Shown: positions 8,650 to 17,760 of the stretch, piece by piece
How the letters are laid out: each line of letters begins with the position of its first letter
Numbering within the stretch: the first letter of the stretch is position 1
The notes under the pieces: model-generated
Database searches by the model: none
Told to the model about the DNA's origin: nothing
Seen by the model: the letters and a program-made list of their open reading frames with translations, nothing else
Position numbers and translations under genes: made by a program
Assembly (NCBI RefSeq): GCF_905373215.1
Contig: NZ_CAJPRT010000008.1
Span: 42,345 to 106,344 of the forward strand
Direction: 5' to 3'
Origin: an uncultured Campylobacter sp.
GTDB lineage: Bacteria; Campylobacterota; Campylobacteria; Campylobacterales; Campylobacteraceae
DNA: 64,000 nucleotides

Positions 8650-9165
8650 ATGAAAAAATTCTATCTTAAAATTTGGCTACTTGCGCTTATAGTGGTATTT
8701 GCAGCGATCCCCGCTACGGCAAAAGTAAGCGTAGATCATTTAGAAACACAAGAGGAAAAAGACTTAGCGATTGCTTGCAATAACGGCGAGGGAAAATACA
8801 GCGCATGCACGAGGCTAGTCGAAATTTTATCTAAGAAGTGTGATAGCGGAGATTATGAAAGCTGTGGGGTCGTCGGGATGATATTTACGGATTTGGGTCA
8901 ATACGAATTTTCATCCGCTCCTTTGATTAAGGCATGTGAAGCAAATATCATGTCTTACTGCTCCTATCTTGCCATTAGCGACATACTTTTTACGGGAAAT
9001 CTTGAAAGAGCTGCTAAGGGTTTTGATAAAATTTGCAAACAGGGAATTTCAGAGGACAAAAGGCTTGCTTGCAACATAAAGAAAGAGATTGAAGACTGCT
9101 CTAAAGATGCAAAGTGCGATCCGCTAATGAAAGCCAAAGAAATTACTAAAGGACTACAACTATGA
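8650..9165 (+). CDS. Secreted cysteine-rich Sel1-like repeat protein A
   Basis: A 171-residue exported protein: signal peptide to about residue 25 (ATAKV boundary), then helical repeats with cysteines spaced as in Sel1-like/HcpA-type proteins of Campylobacter and Helicobacter (AIACNNGEGKYSACTRLVEI, KKCDSGDYESCGVVGMIF, KACEANIMSYCSYLAISD). The C-terminal tail CSKDAKCDPLMKAKEIT is shared with the next gene. Disulfide-linked repeats imply a periplasmic or extracellular protein, but the role is unknown. By eye the pair is clearly more AT-rich than its neighbours, which hints at transfer or relaxed selection. Its stop overlaps the next ATG (ATGA), so the pair is cotranslated. Confidence 0.75.
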   Translation: MKKFYLKIWLLALIVVFAAIPATAKVSVDHLETQEEKDLAIACNNGEGKYSACTRLVEILSKKCDSGDYESCGVVGMIFTDLGQYEFSSAPLIKACEANIMSYCSYLAISDILFTGNLERAAKGFDKICKQGISEDKRLACNIKKEIEDCSKDAKCDPLMKAKEITKGLQL

Positions 9166-9668
9166 GAAAAATTTTATCATTAGCACTACTTTTATCTATG
9201 CCTTTGCTGGCAAAAAACGATATAGACATTGATATCTCTGCCGCAATAAACGATACAAACTTAAAGAATTTGGCGAATAAATGCGATTGGAACAAAGGCG
9301 ATTATGAAGCTTGCTCGATATTAAAAGATAATTTATCGGCAAAATGCGACGAAAAAAATTTTGAAAGCTGCGGTGCATTGGGAATTTTATTAATATATTT
9401 GCGCAGAGAAGAGGACGCAACAAAAGCGCTAAATAAAGCCTGCAACGCCGGATTATTAAATTTTTGCCTAAACGCAGGAATGCACGATTTGTACTATACG
9501 GGCAATATAAAAAGAGCATTTGTAAATCTTAAAAAAGTATGCGATGCGGCAATAGAGCCTTCGAAGAAAAAATTGGCCTGCAAGATGAGCTATGGTTTGG
9601 AACCATGTTTAAATGACGATGAATGCAATCCGGTGAAAAAAGCTAAAGAAATTTCGGAACAATATTAA
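9162..9668 (+). CDS. Secreted cysteine-rich Sel1-like repeat protein B (paralogue of A)
   Basis: 168 residues, overlapping the previous gene by 4 nt. Signal peptide LSLALLLSMPLLAKND, then the same cysteine pattern: KCDWNKGDYEACSILKD, KCDEKNFESCGALGILL, ACNAGLLNFCLNAGMHD, and a C-terminal EPCLNDDECNPVKKAKEIS. The shared order of motifs and the near-equal length indicate tandem duplication followed by strong divergence. Function unknown; Hcp-like proteins of relatives are secreted and antigenic, but I do not claim that here. Confidence 0.72.
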   Translation: MRKILSLALLLSMPLLAKNDIDIDISAAINDTNLKNLANKCDWNKGDYEACSILKDNLSAKCDEKNFESCGALGILLIYLRREEDATKALNKACNAGLLNFCLNAGMHDLYYTGNIKRAFVNLKKVCDAAIEPSKKKLACKMSYGLEPCLNDDECNPVKKAKEISEQY

Positions 9669-9880
9669 TTCAATGGGGTAGAAGAATGGCAATAATTTAT
9701 AAAGTTTGAAAAGATAAAAGGTCGCGGCGGGCAATTTGAATTAATACAACCCATCAAAAAATAATGTAAGCAGTTGGCTATATAATTTTGAAATTCTAAT
9801 CCAGAAACTTTATATCTTACCTATAAAAATTTTTAAATTTTACTTTTGCAATTTTTTAATCATAAATTTATTCGAGCCTT

Positions 9881-10435
9881 TTAAATTTCCTCTAAAACCT
9901 CTCTCGCGTATTTTATCCCCAAATCATACGCCTTTTCATTTAGCGCACGGGTTTTTTCAGGCACAGAGCGGAGCATTTGCTCTTTTACGAGCCCTGCGTC
10001 CATACAGCGGCTAAGCTCTACTGCGATCGCTAGAGCCACGACACTTTGAGTGATGACATTTCCGACTTCGTATTTTGCGATGGTGATGATTGGAATTTCA
10101 TAAATTTTAAAGTTCATCCTATCCTCATCGCTCGGTGCTACTAAATTCGGCTCGATTACGATCACGCCGTCTTTTTTCACGCCATTTTTGAAAGCATCGT
10201 AGCTACTCTGCGCCGTTGCGAGCATGAAATCGATCTCGCCCTCGCTCGCGTAAGGATATAGAATTTCTTCATCACTTAAGATAATATCCACTTTCGTAGG
10301 TCCGCCACGTACCTGAGAGGTATACGTAGATGCCTTGATTCCATAGCCGCCGTGCGCGATCTTTGCCGCAGCTAGAATTTCACCCGCTAAGATCACGCCT
10401 TGACCGCCCACCCCCACAAATCTTAATTGATTCAT
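9881..10435 (-). CDS. oorC: 2-oxoglutarate:acceptor oxidoreductase, gamma subunit
   Basis: Gamma subunit of the ferredoxin/flavodoxin-dependent 2-oxoglutarate oxidoreductase, which converts 2-oxoglutarate, CoA and an oxidised carrier to succinyl-CoA, CO2 and reduced carrier. It has 184 residues. The N-terminal GVGGQGVILAGEIL loop and STYTSQVRGGPTKVDI are family hallmarks. It overlaps oorB by 4 nt (ATGA) and is last in oorDABC; the downstream gap holds no gene. Other 2-oxoacid oxidoreductase gamma subunits look alike, but the D-A-B-C order as in C. jejuni supports this name. Confidence 0.93.
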   Translation of the reverse strand: MNQLRFVGVGGQGVILAGEILAAAKIAHGGYGIKASTYTSQVRGGPTKVDIILSDEEILYPYASEGEIDFMLATAQSSYDAFKNGVKKDGVIVIEPNLVAPSDEDRMNFKIYEIPIITIAKYEVGNVITQSVVALAIAVELSRCMDAGLVKEQMLRSVPEKTRALNEKAYDLGIKYAREVLEEI

Positions 10436-11277
10436 CTTAGTCCTTCAAAATTTATCGCTTCGCCGCTTTGCGCCGCGTCTATTACCTTTTGATACGCTTT
10501 TGTGTATTCGGTGCGCTCATTATCTTCGTGCAAAACTCCAAGCGGAAATAGCCCCGCTCGCTCATCCTCGCTAAGAGCGTCAAATTTTGCTTTAGAAATC
10601 GTGCGCGAATCAAGCCACTTTAGCATTTGCACCGCCTCGCTCATTTTATTTTTACGACCCAAATTTACGTGGCAGTTACTAAAAATATCAAAAAAACTAT
10701 AACCCTCGTGCTCAAAGCCCTTAGCCAAAAGTCGCTCGATTTTTTCGGGATTTGTCACACTCTCGCGTCCGACAAAAGTTGCTCCAGCGGCAATCGCAAG
10801 TTTCGCCGCATCAAAGCTGGGATCGACATTGCCGTATTGCGCCGTAACCGTCCAAAATCCGCGCGGCGTCGTAGGGCTCGTCTGCGAGTTCGTAAGCCCG
10901 TAGATGAAATTGTTTACTAAAATATGATTTAGATCGATATTGCGGCGGCATCCATGGATCGTGTGATTGCCCCCTATCGCAAGCCCGTCGCCATCGCCAG
11001 TAACTACGATTACGTGTTTGCCTGGATTTGCGAGCTTGATACCCGTAGCATAAGCTATCGCACGCCCGTGCGTCGTATGGACGGTATTGCAGTCTATGTA
11101 ACTAGACATCCTACCGCTACAGCCGATACCGCTTACCACGCACACATCATCCATGCTCCAGCCTACGCGGTCAATTGCGCGGATGATCGCTTTTAAGATC
11201 ACTCCGTCGCCGCAGCCCCAGCACCAAAGCGTAGGCATCTTGTCCGTTCTTAGATATTTATCGTAATCAAACGCCAT
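10432..11277 (-). CDS. oorB: 2-oxoglutarate:acceptor oxidoreductase, beta subunit
   Basis: Thiamine-diphosphate subunit of the complex, 281 residues. The WCWGCGDGVILKAI motif (about 18-31) is the cluster/ThDP-associated start. The ThDP magnesium site is GDGDGLAIGGNH (about 95-106), continued by NNFIYGLTNSQTSPTT. The ribosome binding site GGAGC lies just before ATG 11277, which directly abuts the oorA stop. RAATTY occurs only three times in these 846 bases, against a dozen or more per 300 bases in nearby gaps. That makes the gene a useful control for the repeat bias. Confidence 0.95.
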   Translation of the reverse strand: MAFDYDKYLRTDKMPTLWCWGCGDGVILKAIIRAIDRVGWSMDDVCVVSGIGCSGRMSSYIDCNTVHTTHGRAIAYATGIKLANPGKHVIVVTGDGDGLAIGGNHTIHGCRRNIDLNHILVNNFIYGLTNSQTSPTTPRGFWTVTAQYGNVDPSFDAAKLAIAAGATFVGRESVTNPEKIERLLAKGFEHEGYSFFDIFSNCHVNLGRKNKMSEAVQMLKWLDSRTISKAKFDALSEDERAGLFPLGVLHEDNERTEYTKAYQKVIDAAQSGEAINFEGLR

Positions 11278-12399
11278 TTAAAGCTCCTTTACTTTCTCGA
11301 TAATCTCGCTAGGGCTGATCGGCCTGCCGTTTGCCTTAATAAGCGTCTTAAAATCATCTCTCAAGCAAGCGCGCTGCACCTCTAGCAGATACTGCCCTAA
11401 ATTTAGCTCGGCGATCAAAATTTTATTAAATCTCTCCCCTAGCTCTCTTAGCTTGCGCACAGGGCTTGGCCACAGCGTGATCGGGCGAAAAAGTCCCACA
11501 CGCACGCCTTGTCCTCGTAGCTTTAAAATCGCGTCTTTTGCTGCCAGGCTAACGCTGCCGTAGGCGATGATGCAAGCATCAGCGTCATCTAGCATAAATT
11601 CCTCGTATTGCAAGATCTCATCTTCATGCGCCGAAATTTTATTAAAAAGCCTTTTTATAGAGCGATCCACGATCTGCTCGTTTTCGGTCGGAAAGCCCTT
11701 TACGCCGTGATGCAGCCCCGTTATGTGATAGTGGTATCCCCTAAAAAAGGGATTTAGCACCGCAGGCTTATCGGGCGCAGCATCGTAGGGCTCATAATCT
11801 TTCGGACTACCTTTAAATTCCGCCCTACGCTCGATTTTTAGATCCGAAATTTCAGGCAGCATCGCCTTAGCCTGCATATGCCCAAGCGTCTCATCAAGTA
11901 GCAAAAATACTGGCGTCATAAACCGCTCGGCTAAATTGAAGGCGCGCACGGTCTGCGTATAAGCCTCCTTTAGTGAGCCCGGGCACAGCGCGATGCTTTG
12001 AAAATCACCGTGAGTGGGATTGCGAGCTTGCAAAATATCGCCCTGCGCCACTCGCGTAGGAAGCCCGGTGCTAGGACCTCCGCGCATAACATTTACGATT
12101 AAAAGCGGAATTTCAGCGATAAAGCCAAGTCCAATCTGCTCTGATTTTAGCGAAATTCCAGGACCGGAGCTTGCCGTCATCGCCTTCGCACCGCTCATAG
12201 ACGCGCCCAAAGCTACAGAAATGCCCGAAATTTCATCTTCCATCTGGATAAATTTGCCTCCGACCTTAGGTAGCAAGCGGCTCATCTCGTGCGCGATCTC
12301 GCTGCTCGGCGTGATCGGGTAGCCGCCGAAAAAATTACAGCCGCAATCAATCGCCGCACGCGCAATTAAGGCGTTGCCTGTGGAAATTACCTCTCTCAT
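11278..12399 (-). CDS. oorA: 2-oxoglutarate:acceptor oxidoreductase, alpha subunit
   Basis: Substrate- and CoA-binding alpha subunit, 373 residues. Motifs: CNFFGGYPITPSSEIAHEM (about 20-38), a ThDP-facing glutamate region QMEDEISGISVALGASMSG, and the TASSGPGISLKSEQIG loop. The C-terminal LFRPITLWPSPVRKLRELG stretch is typical. Its ATG overlaps the oorD stop (TAATG), so translation is coupled. It works with oorB, oorC and oorD as a tetrameric enzyme that replaces 2-oxoglutarate dehydrogenase in the Campylobacter citric-acid cycle. Confidence 0.95.
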   Translation of the reverse strand: MREVISTGNALIARAAIDCGCNFFGGYPITPSSEIAHEMSRLLPKVGGKFIQMEDEISGISVALGASMSGAKAMTASSGPGISLKSEQIGLGFIAEIPLLIVNVMRGGPSTGLPTRVAQGDILQARNPTHGDFQSIALCPGSLKEAYTQTVRAFNLAERFMTPVFLLLDETLGHMQAKAMLPEISDLKIERRAEFKGSPKDYEPYDAAPDKPAVLNPFFRGYHYHITGLHHGVKGFPTENEQIVDRSIKRLFNKISAHEDEILQYEEFMLDDADACIIAYGSVSLAAKDAILKLRGQGVRVGLFRPITLWPSPVRKLRELGERFNKILIAELNLGQYLLEVQRACLRDDFKTLIKANGRPISPSEIIEKVKEL

Positions 12400-12710
12400 T
12401 ATGCGTCCTTGGGTTTCATAAAATTATTGTTTTTGATTTTTTCAGCCATCTCTCTAGCCTGCGAGCTTAGACGAGCGAATTTAAAGCCTTTGGGTGCAAC
12501 GAAAATCGCAAAATCCGGGCAGTGCAACTCGCACTCCCTACAGCCGATACAGGCGCCCTTATCCACCACGTCGATCATCATGCCCTGCACGGCGCCCTCG
12601 TCCTGTCTCATCGCGATCGCGCCGCTAGGACAGACGCTTACGCAGATGTTGCACGCCTTACAGCGGCTTTCATCCGTCCATACGGCGCGCTGGCTCTCAT
12701 TTTCGCTCAT
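12399..12710 (-). CDS. oorD: 2-oxoglutarate:acceptor oxidoreductase, ferredoxin-like delta subunit
   Basis: Electron-transfer subunit of 103 residues with two [4Fe-4S] motifs, CKACNICVSVCPSGA (about 18-32) and CIGCRECELHCPDFA (about 54-68). First gene of oorDABC, with AAGGAG 6 nt upstream of ATG 12710. In C. jejuni, sucCD lies directly upstream; here the upstream 389 bases are a repeat tract and then mdh. Confidence 0.93.
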   Translation of the reverse strand: MSENESQRAVWTDESRCKACNICVSVCPSGAIAMRQDEGAVQGMMIDVVDKGACIGCRECELHCPDFAIFVAPKGFKFARLSSQAREMAEKIKNNNFMKPKDA

Positions 12711-13099
12711 ATTTTCTCCTTAATTTATCAAAATCCGCACTAAATCCCGCTTTGCGATTTAAAATTTGAAATTTTACGGCGCAAGCCTGCTTTGATCGCA
12801 TTAAATTCCTTTCGTTTTTAAATTTTGCGGAGTTTAAATTTTAAAATTTTGTGGCGTTTAAAAATTTTACGTCGCGCGGAATTCTGCGCCAAAGTAAAAT
12901 TTTAATCTACGAAATTTCACAGCGGGCAAAATTGCGCAAATTTTAAAATTTCGCAGCGAATGAAATTTTACGCTGCAAAATAAATTTCTTGCCGAAGTGA
13001 AATTTAATGCCAGAAAATCCTATCGCAAGAATCCTGCGCTTTGAAATTTTAAATCTACGAATCCCGCTTCCGCGTCGCGCCGAATTCGCTCTATATCCG
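12711..13099. repeat. RAATTY tract between mdh and oorD
   Basis: No gene. Of 17 AATT tetramers that I counted in 12721-13020, 15 lie inside RAATTY. Composition alone predicts fewer than one RAATTY per 300 bases. In C. jejuni this interval holds sucC and sucD. A promoter for oorD probably lies in the proximal part but is not distinct. Confidence 0.7.
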
Positions 13100-13981
13100 C
13101 TAAAACTTCAGCCCCGCTACGCTTGCTCGCATCCGTTCGAGCTGCTCGTAAAACTCGCCAGAGTAGGCGAAATTTCTCTCTATCGCGCCCATTTTGCCGA
13201 CGCTTACGAAGCGCCCCAAGGGCACTCCCGATCTATCCGCGACGCAGCAGGCGAGCGTGCCGCAGGTATCAAAAAGGATGTATTTTATGATCTTTACGAT
13301 GCCCGCAGCGGGCGCCAAATACGCCGACGTACCCAGTAGCTCACCGATCTGCGCGCCGGCGCGTTTGGTATTTTGCACCGCGCGCTCGAAAATTTCATCC
13401 GAAATTTCAAACCCTAACTCGTTTTTAAGCGCGATCATCTCTTCGCTATGCGGACCCACGATCGCGCTTCTCATTGATGAAATTTCCTTGCCGCTTGCGC
13501 GCGCGAGTTCAAATTTAAGCCGCGCGCCGTCTAACTCGCCCGCCATGCCGATGACGCGCTCTTTTGCAAACCCGCTAGCTTGCAGCGCCGCATAGACCAT
13601 CATATCAAGCGGATTGGTTACGACAACGATGATGGAGCTAGGCGCATATTTTGCGGCATCTCGCGCACATTGTGCGACGATGGCAGCGTTGCTGCCAAAC
13701 AGCTCCTCCCTGCTCTGTCCCGCCTTTCTTGCGCGCCCTGCGGTGATCACGACGATGCCTGCGTCCGCTATGTCGCTAGACTCCGTGCTACCGCTTATGC
13801 GCAGGTCGCGCTCGTAAACAGCCGCCGTATGGGCAAGATCGAGTGCCTTGCCGCGCGCAATCTGCTCTACCGCATCCACAAGCGCGATGCTATCTATCTT
13901 TTGGCTCAAAGAATCGCTTACGATAAGATCGTTTGCTACCGCCGCACCGATGTTTCCCGCTCCGAATATCGCTATTTTCAT
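13100..13981 (-). CDS. mdh: Malate dehydrogenase
   Basis: NAD-dependent interconversion of malate and oxaloacetate; 293 residues, close to the roughly 300 of C. jejuni Mdh. The N-terminal dinucleotide fold MKIAIFGAGNIGAAVAND has the GxGxxG pattern. The mobile-loop arginine lies in RKAGQSREELF, the substrate region in VVTNPLDMMVYAAL, and the catalytic histidine in IVGPHSEEMIAL (about residue 174). GGGAG lies 7 nt upstream of ATG 13981. As in C. jejuni it precedes the oor genes, but sucCD are missing between them. A lactate dehydrogenase is the main alternative; gene context favours Mdh. Confidence 0.88.
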   Translation of the reverse strand: MKIAIFGAGNIGAAVANDLIVSDSLSQKIDSIALVDAVEQIARGKALDLAHTAAVYERDLRISGSTESSDIADAGIVVITAGRARKAGQSREELFGSNAAIVAQCARDAAKYAPSSIIVVVTNPLDMMVYAALQASGFAKERVIGMAGELDGARLKFELARASGKEISSMRSAIVGPHSEEMIALKNELGFEISDEIFERAVQNTKRAGAQIGELLGTSAYLAPAAGIVKIIKYILFDTCGTLACCVADRSGVPLGRFVSVGKMGAIERNFAYSGEFYEQLERMRASVAGLKF

Positions 13982-14089
13982 TGTTATCTCCCAAATATCG
14001 GCCCGCGTTTTTATAACTGCGGGGGTTAAATTTTAAAATTTAAAGACGAAATTTCGTTTTAAAATTTAATGCCGAAGCGACCTTAAATT

Positions 14090-15040
14090 TTACCTCTGCG
14101 CCTTTACGTTGCGCTCGTGCTCGGCTTGCGTGCGCGCAAAATCGTGAAGCCCCGTCTTTTTATTTCGCATAAAATACAGATACTCGCTCTTTGCAGGCGC
14201 GAAAACGGCGCGTATCGCATCGCGAGAGACCACGCACACGGGCTCTTTGGGAAGTCCGTCGTTGAGGTAGGTGTTGTAGTGGCTGGTATCGGTGCGGATG
14301 CGCTGCGGAGTGATCTTGACGTGCGAAAACTCGCCGTAATTTAGCGTACCGTCCATCTGAAGGCGCATATTTTTGGCCAAGCGGTTGTCTATGACGGAGG
14401 CTACGAGGGGCATTTCATCTGCGTTTGCGGCCTCTTTTTGAATGACCGAGGCCTTGATCAGCACCTGCTTCCACGCCGTGGCGTTATAGTCGCCGCTAAG
14501 CTCGCGCGACAATCCTTCGTGGAATTTTTGCGCGCTTGAGATGAGGTGGTCGATGATATTTTTTTCGCTTTCGTTTTTGCTAATTTTGTAGGTTTCAGGC
14601 ACCAAAAAGCCCTCGTAAAACGGCGCCGTGGCGTTGTATTCGCGCTCAAGCTCGCTAAAGCTTAGCCCGCGATCTTTTGCAAGCTGTTTTAAAAACACGA
14701 TCGTAGTCTCGCCCGGGATCAGCTTGATCTCGTTCATCACGGGCTTTGCGACGCTTAGCTCATATAAAAACTGATATTTGGGCAAATTTTCACCGCTAAG
14801 CTCCAGCTCGCCGGTTTTTGCGCCGCCGTAAAAAGAAAGCAGCCTCGCGTCAAATTTCGTAAATTTTGGATAGCTCTTTGAGAGTTGCGATAAAATTTTC
14901 GTGGAGCTGCCTTGTCCTATCTGCACGGTTGCCGCGTTGCCGACGCGCTCGTGCAGATCAAAGCCCACGGCCAAAAGGACGATAGCCGCAAGCTCGATAC
15001 AAATGCACGCCGCTTTGATGAGCTTTATAAAGAATTTCAT
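14090..15040 (-). CDS. mltG: Endolytic murein transglycosylase
   Basis: Inner-membrane lytic transglycosylase (YceG family) that cleaves nascent glycan strands; 316 residues. A single N-terminal membrane span (about 9-27) is followed by a LysM-like segment, then the catalytic domain with EGFLVPETYKI (about 143-153). The catalytic motif SVIQKEAANADEMPLVASVI places the conserved glutamate near residue 203, and NMRLQMDGTLNYG follows. AAAGGA precedes ATG 15040. It stands alone on the minus strand upstream of mdh; a short repeat-bearing gap separates them. Confidence 0.92.
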   Translation of the reverse strand: MKFFIKLIKAACICIELAAIVLLAVGFDLHERVGNAATVQIGQGSSTKILSQLSKSYPKFTKFDARLLSFYGGAKTGELELSGENLPKYQFLYELSVAKPVMNEIKLIPGETTIVFLKQLAKDRGLSFSELEREYNATAPFYEGFLVPETYKISKNESEKNIIDHLISSAQKFHEGLSRELSGDYNATAWKQVLIKASVIQKEAANADEMPLVASVIDNRLAKNMRLQMDGTLNYGEFSHVKITPQRIRTDTSHYNTYLNDGLPKEPVCVVSRDAIRAVFAPAKSEYLYFMRNKKTGLHDFARTQAEHERNVKAQR

Positions 15041-15171
15041 ACGTTCCTTTCAAAATTTAGCTGAAATTATAGGCAAATAAGCCAAAATTTTGAATAAATT
15101 TCATATTATAAGCGCAGTTTTTCGGCACGCCCGCTTTAAATTTTGGGGCGGAGTTTTTTAATGAGGCGATG

Positions 15172-17760
15172 ATGTTTAGAACTTTGGCTAGATTTTTTTT
15201 GTGCATAACCATACTTTTTATAATCTGTGCGGTAGGCCTAAAGCACGGTATAACGATTTCGCAGCTGGACGTGGGCTTTGCAAAGCTTGAGGAGTTTTAT
15301 CTCAAGCTAAATAAAGGTCTCGTGCTGCGTATCAAAAATCTTGAAATTACGCAAAATAATACACAAAATTTAGAGCAAAATTCCACCGATCTGCGCACGC
15401 AAAGCGAGAAAATTTTAGAATTTAGCAAAAAAATCTCGCTCATCAACTCCTTTTTTGAAGAGATCGACGTGCAAAATTTAAAGATCAATGGCGAAAGTCT
15501 AAAGCTAAAATACAAAAGCGACGTTTTTTACGCAGATACCCGATTTTTTAGGCTAAGCTCAAAGATTATGCCGGGCGCAGACGGGCTGAGCTTTGATCCG
15601 ATCGAGCTTGAGCTAAATGATTTTAATCTCACTCTGCACGGCACGGCGCGAGCAAATTTCAAAGCCGATACGTATGATTTTAACGGCACCTTCGCTTCGC
15701 ACGAGATCGCGGGCGAGCTTGACGTGCACAATATCGGTTCACAGCTAAATATCGAGATAAACCGCGCCTCGGCCTTGAGCCTGAAAAATTTTATGAATGA
15801 GCTGGGCGCGCTTACGGGGCTAAATCCTCTTGCGAATGAGTGGATCTACGGTAAGGCGGTCGCGCAAAACTACTACATCGAAAATCTGCATGCCAAAGTC
15901 GATCTGAAAGACCCGCGCCCGATCGCCGAAAATGTTAGCGCCACGGCCTACGCGCAGGATCTTACGATAAAATTTCAACCGCAAATCGAAGCCGTAACGG
16001 TAAAAGACGCCAATATCACGCTTAAAAACGATTTTCTAAATTTCACGCTAAATGAGCCTAAATTTAAAGGCAAAAGCCTGGAGGGAAGCAGCGTACGTAT
16101 CGGCGGGCTTTTTGAAGAAAGACCGATCGTATATCTGGATCTGCGAACCAAGGAGAGTTTGGGCAAGGACCTTATAGCGATCCTGCAAAGCTACGGCATA
16201 GATGAGCCCGTATATCCGCTTGGCGGCGGGATCGATGCGCGCGTGCTGATAGACGTGGACGTCGAAAAAGAAAGCGCCAAGGTCGATGCGAACGTGACGC
16301 TAAAAGACGCCGATCTGATGATCTCTAAAGCGAAATTTCACTCCAAAGCCGCGCGGGTGCACATCACGGAAAAAAAGATCGACATCAAAGACGCGAATCT
16401 ACAAAATGAAATTTTTAACGCCACGGCAAGCGGCAGTATCGATATCGCCACGCGCAAAGCTAAATTTAACGGCGTTATTCATAGCTTCAATCTCTCCCCA
16501 AACGGCAAAGAAATTTTAAAATTTGGCGACGCGCGAGATAATATAAGCCTTGATTTTAGCGGCAAAGCGCCGGTGCTGAGCTCGCAATTTTTAGGCGCAA
16601 AGATGAGCTTCGGCGAGCGGATCGAGATCAGCTCGCCCGATATTAGCGGAATTCTGCCCTTTTCTAAGACGCTTAAAAACGCGGGCATTAGCGGCGGAGA
16701 CCTTAAAATTTTAACCAGCGATTTTACAAACTTAGATATCAGCAGCAACAATCTCATCTTTGATTTCGGTCTGTTAAATAAAGACGGTAGCCACTACAAA
16801 AACGATTCTTTCGCGCTTCGAGTGCGCGGGGGCGATCTGGACGGCTCTAGCGGAAGCGGTAAAATTTCTCTTAAAATAAACAAAGGCGGTAACTTCGTCG
16901 CTCTAAAAGACGTGGACGTCGCGATCAATACGAGCGTGCAAACCAGCGAGTTTAATAGCGGCACGAAGGAGCGCTCGCCGATAAATTTCAGCGGGCAAAA
17001 TTCTGCAATCGTGCTATCCGATCTAAATAAAACGCTTAAATTTACGCACTTTAACGGCGTGCTGGACGGCAAAAATATGAACCTGAACGCAAATTTCAAA
17101 CGCGGCGACGTGAAGTTGATCTTTAAAAAGAGCTTGCTTCAAATTTTTGCGCAAAACATCAGCGGCGAGGCGCTCAATCAATTCCTAGGCTCGCAAAGCT
17201 TCGACGGAGGGGTATTTACGCTAAAAGCAAGCGGCATCGATCCGCGCAACTATCGCGGCGAGATCAACGTGCAAAACACCTATCTGAAGGACTACATCAT
17301 CTATCAAAGGCTACTTAGCTTTATAAACTCCGTGCCGTCGCTACTTACGTTTAAGACGCCCGATTTCAACGATCGCGGCTTTAGCGTGCAGAAGGGCAAA
17401 ATTTACTTCCGCCGCAGCGGCGATAAAATTTACATAAACGCGATGAACTTTACGGGCAGCAGCGCAGACATCGCGGGCAACGGCGAAGTGGATATGAAAA
17501 GCGGCGCGCTAAATATCGATCTGGAGCTTAAATACCTCAAAGACGCAAGCTCGATAATCTCAAAAATCCCGCTGCTAAATCATATCATCTTGGGCGAGAA
17601 TAACACGATCTCCACGATCATCGAGATTCGCGGCACGATGAAAAAGCCTACCTACTCGACCGGCGTTGCGACAGACGTGCTAAAAACGCCGTATAATCTC
17701 ATCAAAAACACGCTGATGCTGCCTTTTGTAATCTTCGGCGACAGCGAGGAGAGCAAATGA
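15172..17760 (+). CDS. AsmA/YhdP-like envelope protein
   Basis: A protein of about 862 residues with one N-terminal membrane span (FFLCITILFIICAVGL, about 8-23) and a long periplasmic region of beta-rich repeats. This is the pattern of AsmA/TamB/YhdP proteins that bridge inner and outer membranes and are linked to phospholipid transport. The C-terminal region (LLSFINSVPSLLTFKTPDF and FTGSSADIAGNGEVDMKSG onward) resembles the YhdP C-terminal domain. Two adjacent ATGs (15169, 15172) compete; GAGGCG upstream slightly favours the second. It overlaps xerH by 4 nt. Lipid-transport function is inferred from the family. Confidence 0.75.
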   Translation: MFRTLARFFLCITILFIICAVGLKHGITISQLDVGFAKLEEFYLKLNKGLVLRIKNLEITQNNTQNLEQNSTDLRTQSEKILEFSKKISLINSFFEEIDVQNLKINGESLKLKYKSDVFYADTRFFRLSSKIMPGADGLSFDPIELELNDFNLTLHGTARANFKADTYDFNGTFASHEIAGELDVHNIGSQLNIEINRASALSLKNFMNELGALTGLNPLANEWIYGKAVAQNYYIENLHAKVDLKDPRPIAENVSATAYAQDLTIKFQPQIEAVTVKDANITLKNDFLNFTLNEPKFKGKSLEGSSVRIGGLFEERPIVYLDLRTKESLGKDLIAILQSYGIDEPVYPLGGGIDARVLIDVDVEKESAKVDANVTLKDADLMISKAKFHSKAARVHITEKKIDIKDANLQNEIFNATASGSIDIATRKAKFNGVIHSFNLSPNGKEILKFGDARDNISLDFSGKAPVLSSQFLGAKMSFGERIEISSPDISGILPFSKTLKNAGISGGDLKILTSDFTNLDISSNNLIFDFGLLNKDGSHYKNDSFALRVRGGDLDGSSGSGKISLKINKGGNFVALKDVDVAINTSVQTSEFNSGTKERSPINFSGQNSAIVLSDLNKTLKFTHFNGVLDGKNMNLNANFKRGDVKLIFKKSLLQIFAQNISGEALNQFLGSQSFDGGVFTLKASGIDPRNYRGEINVQNTYLKDYIIYQRLLSFINSVPSLLTFKTPDFNDRGFSVQKGKIYFRRSGDKIYINAMNFTGSSADIAGNGEVDMKSGALNIDLELKYLKDASSIISKIPLLNHIILGENNTISTIIEIRGTMKKPTYSTGVATDVLKTPYNLIKNTLMLPFVIFGDSEESK

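Noticed and set aside
13007..13339. Plus-strand open frame over the 3' end of mdh
   Set aside because: It is antisense to a clear malate dehydrogenase and starts in repeat sequence; no protein-like pattern.
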